This document shows, piece after piece, positions 25,801-36,400 of a stretch of 64,000 bases of DNA. The first letter of the stretch is position 1. The number at the start of each line of letters is the position of its first letter. Made by a program: the position numbers and the translations under genes. The DNA comes from Brasenia schreberi (lineage: Eukaryota; Streptophyta; Magnoliopsida; Nymphaeales; Cabombaceae): contig JAYKKT010000088.1 of assembly GCA_036023115.1 (NCBI GenBank), positions 248,001 through 312,000 on the forward strand. The letters are read 5' to 3'. The notes under the pieces were generated by a model. The model did not search any database, was not told the DNA's origin, and worked only from the letters and a program-made list of their open reading frames with translations.

Positions 25801-27623
25801 ACAAACAATACGTGATTATTTGATATATAATTAACATCGGGCTCTTCACTTTTCATGCAATGGGAGGATCATAGGGTAGATGAAACAAGTCAGTTCAGGT
25901 CTAGAACTGAATTTACCCACACCTAAAAGCACCTACCAGCACTTGCACTGGAATTCATACACATCAAAGGAAGGAAAAGTGAAAAGGATGAAATGAAGCA
26001 TCCAGACACCATAAATTGTGGATTAAGACGATAGACATTTATATCATATTTCATTAATGAAAAAAAACTGGACCCAAAGTTGTTGAGTACTTGAAGATGA
26101 GATGCAGGTGCTGCAATTACTAGTAAGGTTGTGAATCCTGAGATTGATGTGACAAGACAGCAAACTTGCAATTCCCTAATATACTGAAAGTAGGAAGGGC
26201 CAAATGAAATAAATGACATAGACACAACCCTTTGGCTTTTCCCAAGTGGAAGAGCACCTATTGATTGGAAACTCCGTTTGCTTTCAGTTGGTTTCTAAAG
26301 TGTCCCTTGTTCCAGCAAGATATCACATGATTGTTTTGACTCGTACATCACCTTAGAAAATATCAAGTGTCAAACTGTAATAGCCCATGAATTCTGAGGA
26401 TGAAACCATCTTGACATGCTTTTATACAAAAAATCAACAAATTTCCAATAGACAGCACCCAGAAACTCAAAACACAAACAAGCTTTGGAGAACACTTACC
26501 AAATAAACTGCAGTCACTTACAGAAAGTATAATTCATGATAGTAAATTGCTTCTACCAAAACTCCTTATTTTAGATGATTAACAACCCCATGAACTTGTA
26601 CATATTCAATTCATCAGACCAAGATGGTGGTTCCATTAGAATTCTTTCTTGTAATTTTAATTGTTTCCTTGGGTCACTTTCATCATGCGTCAGCTGATAT
26701 TGATTCCATCAGAATGTCTTGTTTATCTGCCCAGCTTCAACATACCAAAGTTCTACTTGTTAATTGAACTTTACGGAGAATACAAGTTTTGAAGAGAAAA
26801 GGCCCATTAGATTGATGACAAACAAAGCGGTACAAGGAGAAACCAAGATTATCATGTTCTCGTGCCAAAAGCAGAAATATCGAAAAAAGCTCAGAAAAAA
26901 AACCTGAAGATTCAAAATAATCAAGATAAATTCACTCAGTTCATAAGTTCTTTTACGCAAGAACCAGAAGAACACAATGAGCATTTAGAATGTGTCTCTA
27001 TAAAGAATCATCGAAGTCATTGAGTTGGCCTACTTTCTTCACACAATTAAGACAGTATCAGTATTTTCAGTATTCACTAAGTGGGAATCTGCAACCTTGG
27101 CAAATCGTTCAAATCATGAAGATATAACAGCTCAAGTTAACAATTTCCAAGTGTTTCCCATAAAGGAAAAGCAAACTAACAAACAAAATCAAATCGGAGA
27201 ATAAGGAACTTGAATAACAAATACATAAATTTAACGACTCATAAACCGAACCCCACGACTAAACTAATAATACAATCGGAGATATCCGGCTTCGACGTAC
27301 TTAGAAGGCAATCAGAATCGGTAACATAAGGGTTGGACGTCACAACGGGACACTAGAAAATCCAAATCACGAAACGAAATCATTAGGAGGAAACAAAGGA
27401 TTTTTCACCTCCGGATCTTGTTCCCCTGGCCGATCTGGTACATCCCCCAGGAGAACGCCCCGACAGCGGTGAGGAAGATCGCGACCGCGCTGGGGCCCTT
27501 GTTCGGAATCCGACGAGCGTATCGCACCGGAGCGAATCCTCCCGGTGGGGGGCCGTCCTGCAGGACGGGCATTTCTTTCACGCTCACCATCCCTGGTTTC
27601 TTCCTTATCATTGTCTCCGTCAT
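19811..27623 (-). CDS. NDUFA13: NADH dehydrogenase [ubiquinone] 1 alpha subcomplex subunit 13 (GRIM-19)
   Basis: Three exons on the minus strand, 27623-27409, 20121-20050 and 19955-19811, join in phase to 432 nt, i.e. 143 aa, the usual plant length. The protein is an accessory subunit of mitochondrial complex I in the inner membrane. Motifs: IRKKPGM and [19 protein letters not shown] in the N-terminal arm, a single membrane helix at about 44-63 followed by QGNKIRR, then [12 protein letters not shown] with LQAEEDER, and finally [17 protein letters not shown] and LRPEVW at the C-terminus. No presequence is needed. An ATG 27 codons upstream is in frame, but family conservation begins at 27623. 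Intron 1 is 7.3 kb and contains a Copia element; intron 2 is 94 bp. All splice sites are intact, so the gene should still be expressed if the long intron is removed. Confidence 0.96.
21478..21717. repeat. Left copy of the 240 bp direct repeat flanking the Copia element
   Basis: This segment begins 'ttatctggattttcgg' and ends 'agggtagatga' directly against the first base (TG) of the 5' LTR. The same 240 bases recur at 25644-25883 with five mismatches by hand count and no gaps. It is intron DNA, not part of the LTR. Confidence 0.9.
21718..22036 (+). repeat. 5' LTR of the Copia element (319 bp)
   Basis: It begins TGTTGGAGATC and ends AAAACTCCA just before the primer-binding site. Compared with the 3' LTR it has eight substitutions, all transitions, over about 257 shared bases, plus about 61 extra bases at roughly 21783-21844. 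A TATA-like stretch (tataaaaccc) lies near 21880. Confidence 0.9.
22039..22050 (+). promoter_or_regulatory. Primer-binding site of the Copia element
   Basis: TGGTATCAGAGC matches the usual plant Copia site complementary to initiator methionine tRNA. It lies two bases after the 5' LTR end. Confidence 0.85.
24000..25340 (+). pseudogene. Copia pol remnant: reverse transcriptase and RNase H
   Basis: Open pieces at 24099-24488, 24569-24820 and 25163-25438 show [30 protein letters not shown], the block [15 protein letters not shown] with one catalytic aspartate, and [16 protein letters not shown]. Where YVDD-I-I-ITGDD is expected, the DNA goes from LL-Y straight to IITGDD in another frame, so the second active-site box is gone. 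RNase H shows [20 protein letters not shown], then a second diverged copy of the same stretch at about 25117-25172, followed by the C-terminal part with [15 protein letters not shown]. It cannot encode an active enzyme. Confidence 0.88.
25386..25643 (+). repeat. 3' LTR of the Copia element (258 bp)
   Basis: Same ends as the 5' LTR but about 61 bases shorter: a single C replaces the extra block. The polypurine tract expected just upstream is degraded (acgggtgtg). Confidence 0.9.
25644..25883. repeat. Right copy of the 240 bp direct repeat flanking the Copia element
   Basis: It begins at the first base after the 3' LTR and ends 'agggtagatga', after which unique intron DNA resumes. It is equal in length to the left copy at 21478-21717. 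Confidence 0.9.
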
Positions 27624-27743
27624 CTTCGCCGGCCGACGGGAAACTTTCTGGAGACAAGGAACGATAACGATTACCAGTGACCGGAAATCAAGACGGTGTC
27701 CCAACCTGTTGGAGAAGACCTAGCCTTTGAGCTTGTTTCCCTT

Positions 27744-27746
<3 letters not shown>

Positions 27747-27785
<39 letters not shown>
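27747..27785. repeat. (GA)n microsatellite in the NDUFA13 upstream region
   Basis: An almost pure GA run lies about 125-160 bases before the NDUFA13 start codon (CT-rich on the gene's strand). CT-rich leaders are common in plant 5' UTRs. Confidence 0.85.
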
Positions 27786-27787
<2 letters not shown>

Positions 27788-27999
27788 AAGAAGCCGTGCC
27801 TTCGTTGTTCCCTACCGAAGGAGATCCTGAAACATTTCTCGATCTTATAGGAGAAGTGAAGTCCTACTCTCGCCTTTGCCCTTCAGTGGTTCTTCACCGG
27901 GACACTTAAATTTCTCAGCGTGTCGTGTTTAGTTTAAATGACCGCCTTTACACATGCAAAGCAGGGATTCTCTGCGCGAGGGTGCATAGACGTGTCGCT

Positions 28000-29440
28000 A
28001 GTCAACGAAACTGGAACCGGGTCGAAACTGGTGAGGTGGTTTCAACTGGGCCAAGAACCAATTGAAATTGGAAACAGTCAAACCAAAAATGGAACTCCAA
28101 ACCACCAAGTTTAATTTCAATTTCAGTTTTACCTTCCATCAAACCAAAACCGGGTCAAAATCTTTACTCTTTTTTTAATTATAAATGTTTTAATAAATCT
28201 CATAAGAGATAAGAGATATGTATGATGCACAAAAACAAGTATGAAGACTCATAAAGGAATAACAGATTTCTTTGAAGTTAATATTTGTTACATGAAAGAT
28301 AGATTTTAAGTCTATATTTATTTATATTGGTTCTTGATGCGTTAACAAAATATATTTAAGATAAAGTACCTTCATATATGTCACTTATCGATGGCATTGT
28401 AATAGTGGATAAGTTTAAGAAAAAAGCTAATAAGAAATTTGAACTAAGGAGAGAAACATTAGAAAGTAAAAGTTTTTAATTTAGTAGAACAAAAATAAAA
28501 TATATAGAATGCAAGTTTGATCATTTGGTTACTTCAAATGATATATAAATTAAGGAAAAAATATTAGAAAGTAAAGGTTTTCAATTTAGTAAAACAAAAA
28601 TAAAATATACGGAACGCAAGTTTGATGATTTGGTTACATCAAATGATATAGAAATTAAGATTGATACATATTGTATCTTTTGTAAAGAAAGTTTTAAATA
28701 CATAGCATCAACTTTTTTAGAATGATTGAAATATTGCATATAAAATTAATGCATATTGGTTAAAATGGAGAAGGACATGAGGTATTTTATATGAGAAGAA
28801 TATACTATTAAAGTTGAAAGGTAGATATTATATAATAGCAACAAATATGTTATATTTTATAGTTCATAATATCGATAATTAATCATCAATATATACAAAA
28901 GATGTGAGTGACATAAATGAAGATATTGAGGTGGATGAGTAAATATACCAAAAAAGACAATATACATAATGAGGTTAATAGAAATAAACCAAGAGTAGTA
29001 CCAATATAGGATAAAAATAAGGAGAAATCTTTTAAGATGGTTTGAACATATAGAAAGAAGCCCACAGAAAGCTCTAATAAAAAGATATGAAAAATTAGAT
29101 TATGAAAATGTTAAAAGAGGAAGATCAAGATCACAAAAGTGTTAAAAAAACAATATAATATATTTTAATTAACTACCAAAACATAACACATGAAAGAAAC
29201 AAATAATTAATGTAACTGACATGACTAAATCTAGTATAAAAAAAATGCTTAGTTGTTATTGTAAATGTTTTAATAAGTTTTTAAGATTCCAACTAAAGAC
29301 TCAAACCAAAACTATAAGTGGTTCGATCCCAGTTTGTTTCTTGTTCTCAGTTCCAAAGAAACTGGAATCAGTGATTTAGAATTACTGGTTCCAGTTGATC
29401 CAAAACCAGCCAATTGAGTTCGGCTGCACACCCCAAACTA
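28000..29440. mobile_element. Inverted-repeat (fold-back type) element interrupted by a LINE
   Basis: The outer parts, 28000-28181 and 29277-29440, are rich in AACTGG, GGTTCC and ACCGGGT-like words. They carry AACTGGAACC near the left end and its complement GGTTCCAGTT near the right end. The middle is a LINE relic with its own target duplication. No transposase is seen, so this looks like a non-autonomous repeat. The exact ends are uncertain. Confidence 0.5.
28197..29261 (+). mobile_element. RTE-like LINE relic, 5'-truncated, AT-decayed
   Basis: The sense strand matches the 3' half of the RTE-like LINE seen at 51337-52823, including decayed forms of the RT-downstream part (ETLESKxFxF, TKIKYxECKFDHL) and the C-terminal HIERSPQKAL. 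It is flanked by a perfect 15 bp repeat TAAATGTTTTAATAA at 28182-28196 and 29262-29276, and it ends in a GTTGTTATT remnant of the TTG-rich tail. A stretch of about 105 bp is tandemly duplicated at roughly 28455-28665. Heavily mutated towards A and T. Confidence 0.8.
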
Positions 29441-31325
29441 CTATGTACATATGTTTTTCTTGATTTTCAAAATTGTCCTCACTTATTTTTAAAAATTCTC
29501 GTATTGTCCTGTCCTCTCATGCGGTTCTTCTCTCTTTTTCTGCAAGTTTTCTTCCTGTTTTTCTTTTGTTCTCATTGATATTGATCTTTATTAGATGATG
29601 CATAATTGAATATGGTCAAAGCTTTATCACCTTTTCTTGCAAAAAGAAGTTTACATGCTTGATTCAATAAGGTATTTTATATTTTGTAAGAGATATGTTC
29701 ATATATTCAACTGTGTTTTGCTTTTTTTATTTGATGCTATCAATTCAGCAACAAAGTCATTACAAACCAGGTAGAGATGCAATTCATCTACATCTCATAA
29801 TCCAATCTCAAATAACAGATTTTATTCTCTTTTTGTTCTTAAATACAATAAAAAACATAATTGATAATTTTAAGAACTCATTAATTCACTGGTTTTTTAT
29901 TCAATTATTTTTTAAAATGTTGAACTTCGAATAACTGTTGAAGTGTCCAAGGAGAGAGAGAGAAGAGAGAAATTATGTCAAAAAGTATTTTGAATATTTT
30001 TGAAAAAAAAGATGTAGATGGTAAAACAGAGTGGAGAATCCAAGCTCTCAAGCTACTGATGTAGAAGTGAACCGAATCAAATAGGAAAGGACACTCATCT
30101 TGCGTATTAGATAAGATCTCATCTGTTGTATTATTGATTTTAATTATCTTTGTGAAAAACCCAGCTGATTTGATCTACTGGGAGGGAGGTCCAAATGGTT
30201 TTGTAGAAATATCAACAGAAATCCACATTGTAATAACATGGATTTGATCGGACGTAATTGGGTTTGGATATTAAGGAAAGACTTGTATCACACATCGGGC
30301 AATATTTCTAGCTGCTTGTTTTGACTTTCCTGGGAATTTGATTTGGATTGGATAATCAATTTTGGAGAACCAAATCACTCCAACACTTGGACAAGCTGAA
30401 GCGAGCATGAGATGTGAGATTTCAATTCTCTCCGACGATTGGATTTGATTCTTCTCAAGAGAGGATGAATCTCTCTTTCGCGGAAGCGAGATATACACTG
30501 GATTCACATGGGACATAAATTCATTGCATGGATGAATCAACGTCGTTCCAACTTCCAATGTAGAATGAGATTCTAAAGGGTGTGGCTTCGATTTTGTCCC
30601 ATGGAAGCTCATTTCAGCATGACAGTAGAATGAGATTCTTGCTGTCTCCAGGAATCACGACACGACCACATTCTAAAGGGTGTGGCTTCGATTTTGTGAA
30701 GACACTCCAAACCGATTTCTCAATCAGATAGTTTTACAAAGATATCGTGGCCCACTAACCTTCTAATCCTTGTTAGACACCCAAGAGAACCAAGAAACGA
30801 TCAAACCGACAAGCAGATTAGCTAATTGGTCCCATATTCGAGCTAATGACTTTTTGTGATATCCCAGAAACAGAAGACTACTCATCTGAATGTATGAAAC
30901 TAGCTGCAAGATAGGATTGTTCTTAATTTCCACCATGCGAAAGAAGAAAATCTCTCTCACAAAAAGATGAAAGAGTACAACCTCATCCGAACAACTCTAG
31001 GTTACATCTCTCCCAACACCCCGTAACAATTCGCACAGTGCCTTACAATTCCATATCCCGATTAATATAATCTAACTAGGATAAGCGGCCACGTCCAACC
31101 ATCGTCTTCTTTGGGAACGGAGAAGCAAATAAAAAGTAGACTAATTGAAAGAAGATTGAACCATGATTTCAATTCCTTGACAAAAGCAGGATCCCATTTT
31201 AGATTTTCCCCAATGCATACACCACTATCAACATGAAACAAGAAAGCTCCGCAGTTTTTCATACATTCACAGACAAAACCCAACGTATCCCAATCAAGAA
31301 AGGGGAAAATAAAGGGAGGGAAGAC
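29441..31325. other. Intergenic between the nested repeat and histone H4
   Basis: No recognised gene. A 26-base stretch with core 'ctaaagggtgtggcttcg' occurs at about 30572-30597 and again at about 30671-30697, each near a 'gtagaatgagattct' copy, so a roughly 65-100 bp segment was duplicated locally. The region next to 31326 should contain the H4 3' UTR. Confidence 0.55.
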
Positions 31326-31655
<330 letters not shown>

Positions 31656-31730
31656 TCACACGGATTGCACCGGAGAGATTCAAATCAAAGAAACGCCAGT
31701 GGAATGGAAGGATTGTCGGGGGTTTCTTCC

Positions 31731-31782
31731 TTTATAGACGCTCGCTCATGATTGTGGCCGTCGGATTGCGCACGGATCCGTG
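31731..31782 (-). promoter_or_regulatory. Core promoter of histone H4: TATA box and histone motifs
   Basis: Read on the gene strand, CTATAAA lies at 31737-31731, about 95 bases before the start codon. Further upstream are CGACGG (complement of the CCGTCG motif, 31763-31758) and the palindrome CACGGATCCGTG (31782-31771), which contains ACGGATCC, one base from the plant histone octamer CGCGGATC. These motifs are known in S-phase histone promoters; their function here is inferred. Confidence 0.65.
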
Positions 31783-33405
31783 TCTAGTTTTTATCAACCG
31801 TCAGATTCGATTTCACACGGCGTGATTGGTTGGACTTTGTAGAGGAAGGATCGCCAGTGGGTAAAAAGGTCTCAATGTCGTCTATACCCTTATTCTTTTA
31901 TGCTATTGACTATCGAATTCAAACTTCCAAGTCTGCTCGTCTGCCAAGGCCCCAACTTTGGTTCGACTAAGTTACGTGTGAAATCCTAGGTTGGCTCTAT
32001 AGAGCTCACCCATGCTGCACAAGCTAATCAACCGAGGTGAGTAGTGTCACTTCACTTTGGATCATCAAAGAGTGACTCCTTTTGGGAAGTGATTTGGCAC
32101 AAAAGAACAGTGGCATATGAGGATTTTTTTGGAAGACGAGGAATCCTAGAATTTATATCCACAAAACACTTATATTTTCCTAATTTAAGTAGAGATCTCA
32201 TGTGTCTCACTCATCCTAAAGTGGATCAGTCACGTCAAAGGAACATATTATCACAAAAAGTTCATATGTCATTCTTTTGTGTTCAGTTCTCTATTCCTGT
32301 ACATATCTTTTGCTTTATCCTTTATCCTTCATCCTATCCAATAACAACAAATAGTTGATGTAATTAAGGAAGGGAATTTGCCTTCCTAATTGCATAAACC
32401 ATTGGCAATGAAAACTTATAACCACTGTCACGGGGGTTTATCAGTCTCAAGCTTGGTGCAAAATACTAGTGCAGTTCAATTCAAGTTTGTGTTTAGATTA
32501 GATCGGTTTCATGGTTTGGTTTGGCTCAAGCTTGACTTGAAATGCTACCAGAGAGTCTAGACTCAACCTGGTTGACCAGAGTTTGCATTCTCATTTTGAG
32601 GTCGGCTTGAAGGTTGTTTGTTTTCTCAAAGTAGGGTATGGTGCTTGTGTACCTCCCATTTCTAGACTCTAATGGAGGGCTCTTCTGTTGGAGATCAACA
32701 AGAAGTGGAGGTACCAGAGACGAGGCAGCTGCCCTACACGAAATCCAGCTCTATACCAGCTGTTTGAATTTCTTGATAAGATTATAGTGACCCCCTCACC
32801 TCGATCACACCCAGTTGAACCTTCCCTTGAACTCAAGAAAATTTTGTAGGTCCACCACTGGATGCATGATACACACAGAGAGGGAAATGCATCTTCAATG
32901 GGTACATGCTTTCATGTGTGATCGCCATATGATACAATACCACTTGTACTGGGAATATTTCTGTTATTTTGGGCTTGGGACCAATTCCTCACTGGAAACC
33001 AGTACCATATCTTTGGTTTTAACCTATGCACCAAAACTTGGCGAACCTGATCTTCTGTCTAATATCAACACATTGATCCAATCAATGAATCAAGCTCAAG
33101 TTATGCAAGTCGAACACGAGCCGAGCTTCTGTGCAAGATAAGTCACTACCCAGTTGCACTTCCTCGAGTTACAAGTCAATAAAACAAAAATATAGACCAA
33201 GAATCGACCAAAAGAGGAAAGCTCAGTGGTTAAATTTATGGTGCCACCAATGCCCAATATCCATTTCCAGGAAGCACATATATATCTTGAGGAATGCAAG
33301 CTTGCCAGGCCTCTAGATAGCTTACTGTTTCTTAAGGGGAAATATTAATTAGTTTTTATCATATAGGCCCTGTGAATTCATGCATTCACAAGAATGCACA
33401 ACCAC
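31783..33405. other. Intergenic between H4 and the PTAR1-like gene
   Basis: H4 upstream DNA is followed by AT-rich sequence without a recognised gene. Repetitive words of the GGTTTGGTT / CAAGCTTG type occur at about 32440-32600, as in other dispersed repeats of this window. The open frames at 32044-32358 and 32815-33141 show no family motif. The last part should include the PTAR1-like 3' UTR. Confidence 0.55.
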
Positions 33406-36400
33406 CTAAGAAAGCAACAAATCCTTCCAAAGCTGAATCCTTTCAGGCCAAAACTCGCACAACACGGCAGTGAAGTCTTGTAGTTCCACGAGATTCTCTT
33501 GAAGGGCACTCTGATCAAGCTGACTTTGCTGCTTATGTTGCGGAAAGAAAAAGAAAATAGTTAGATTCCATTGCTTGGGTGAGCATCAACATTACATGGC
33601 TTAATCATGATTTCATGGATGAGATTAAACCCATCACGGGAAGGTTGGATCACACGAGAACTTGTACCACGTCCTAACTAAACCATGAACCAGATCAACA
33701 AATGGCTTAAACCATCTAGCATGCTCAAGTAATGAAAATATAGGATGATCCCTATGTGAAAACAAATCCAACTCATGCTCTCTATTCCCTTGTTAAAAAG
33801 ACCTTACCTGAAGAGCATGAAAGAATCGATAAAGTTTTTTACCCTATGAGCGCCACCAGATTCGTGTAAAAGACTGCACATGTAGAAGTGATTATAACAT
33901 ACCTTAAGAATCCATAGTATGTATGAAGTTGCATGAGCAGCTTGTACATGGGCATCACCAAAACTATCCTCCAAGATATTTAAGCAGGAACGAACAAGCT
34001 GCAACTCATCTTTTAGAAAGGTATGTAGCTCTTTGTTTGCAGTAGAACAATGTCCTGAATGGCTGCACACAAGTTTTATCCATCCATGAGAAAGAAACCG
34101 TCGATGAAGCCAGAGAGTCTGAGAACACAAAAACCAAGAACATCTGAACATAAAACTCAGGAAAAGAAATCATAGTCAAAGGAAATCATTAGATGAAATT
34201 AATGGTAAGTCTTTCTGAAAACAGAAATAAGACGAAACCTAAAATTGTACCTCTCTTCCAATGTAAAGATTTATTAGCATCGCATCCCACTCGAGTTCTC
34301 CCTGCCCACAGTGTGTAGGTTAACAGTCAAAATAATGCAGTCATCAAGGTCTCAGAGGAACTTATCTAAACCAAGTTTTCCTCTAATCGATTTAATGCGT
34401 TAACTCTGCTGACAGCTTATGACAGTCTATATTGTTAAGGAACATAAAAAACCAAAGAATTCATTCTGTAATAAAGAAGAAAAAGAATAGGAGGCATAAA
34501 ACTTCTTTTCAAGTGGAAGAGTTACTGAACCTTCCATTTTTCGCAAATATCTGAGTTGGCATAACCTTCGCCATCCATGTAATGCTTCTGGTAAGAGTAG
34601 TCAGTTATCAGGCTCGACATTAGCCTCTGTAGCCAAAGAATAAAGCCACGAGCATCACAGACAGATTTTATCAGTACAAATTTGCAATGGCCCACCTCAG
34701 CAAGATTGCAGCATGCATGTAATGTACAGAGTGACAGATGAATCGTCACAAAATGCATCTGTTTATCAAAGGAAAACATCTTCTCCATGGACATCACTTA
34801 AATATATATAAGAAAAGGCATATACCATGTATCAAAGGAACCACGGGTCAACAGTTGGGACTGTAACTTCTTTCGGATTCAGATATAGATTGGCATAATA
34901 GAATTATAGAGCTTCTAAATGAATTTATTCTCATTTATCATACAGACAGACATATACGTACATACATGCATAACATACATATACGTACATATATATATTG
35001 CACGACTTAACTACTAAATAAAAGAAGTATAATTAGTGACCGTTGAGAATAATCATAAGATGAATTAGGGTTACACAAGTAGGACTGTTGACTTTCTTGA
35101 ATGCAATTGGGTTGTAGCTATTGTAAGGAGCACTGCATACATACTTATAGCTATTACACCTTTATAAAGGACCCGTCACGTTTGATGTGGAATGCTGATT
35201 ATTTTGTAATGACCTGAATGTCCTTGCCATAGCAGATAAATAACCTGGTGTGAAATTGTAAAGAGAAAACTAACACAGTTGTCTGATGACCTGTTATTCC
35301 CTTATTAGAAGAGATCGAACCATGATATGTCATCATTCATATGGAGAGAAGGAGAGAGAAAATTGAGAAAAGAAAAAGTTGGACATTTATTATACTATCG
35401 GTTTTCTCTTGTAGTTAAAAGCTCTGTTTATTTTTTTCCGTCATTAAAGAGAGCCTGCTTTACTAGCTTAGCGAGTAAGTTGAGATCACCACATAAATCA
35501 GCTTTTTTTACCTGTTCACCGTGCCACATGACAAATATAAATGGCAAATATTTTTGAAGATTATGAAGTTCAAACAATAGGATAAATTAAAAAGGGAAGG
35601 GTGTATCATGTAAACGATTAATTCCTCCACACGTTGAGCAAATAATTACTCAAGAGAAACAATCAAAGCACACTTAATTTCCATGCTACAGAGCATAATG
35701 AGACTAAGAAACAGCTTAGAAATGACAAGGAAGAAAATCTGGAAAACTGGCAAAAAAAAACTTACATTCCGGTAGTGGAAGCATGAATTATCTGCAATAT
35801 GTAGCTCAGCCCACTTTCTTGTACGATCCAGTTCATTTAATACCTTCGAACATGCGCATACCCATATTTAGAACAACTAATGGTAAGGTCAACTTTCTTT
35901 TGCATCATATATGGGCAGAATCATGTATTAGATAAAGTTCTAGGACAGTGTTTCATTAATGAGGAATGCTAACTGCAAAACAGAAAGAAAAAACTAAAAT
36001 CACATTCAAGGAGGAAAACAGTTACATATTCTTTTCCAGATACAGAACAGCAATGGCGCACGAGTTCATGCATTTCAAGGTTGGTTGTGCTTTACTAAAT
36101 GCCTGACCAAATATAGGTGCATTTTCCAAACCTGACCTGATCACTTGTCATGTAGGGAATAAGCCAACCACGGTGACACCATGCACGATAATTCATTTTG
36201 TATTTCTACATGTTCAAAGGAAAAGAAGTAAGTCCCCGGACAAAACATAATCCCTGCTCTCACAAGATATTGATTTTATTTCATTTCCAAACACCATGAT
36301 TAACACCATGTTTAACAGAGAGACCATAATGTTCCACGAAATAAAATACAGGTTCCTAAGCAGAAGCTGTACAGGAGATTACCGGAAAGTAGCAATCACA

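Noticed and set aside
27418..27909. Open frames on the plus strand opposite and upstream of NDUFA13 exon 1
   Set aside because: One is the complement of the coding exon; the other reads through the GA microsatellite (ERERER).
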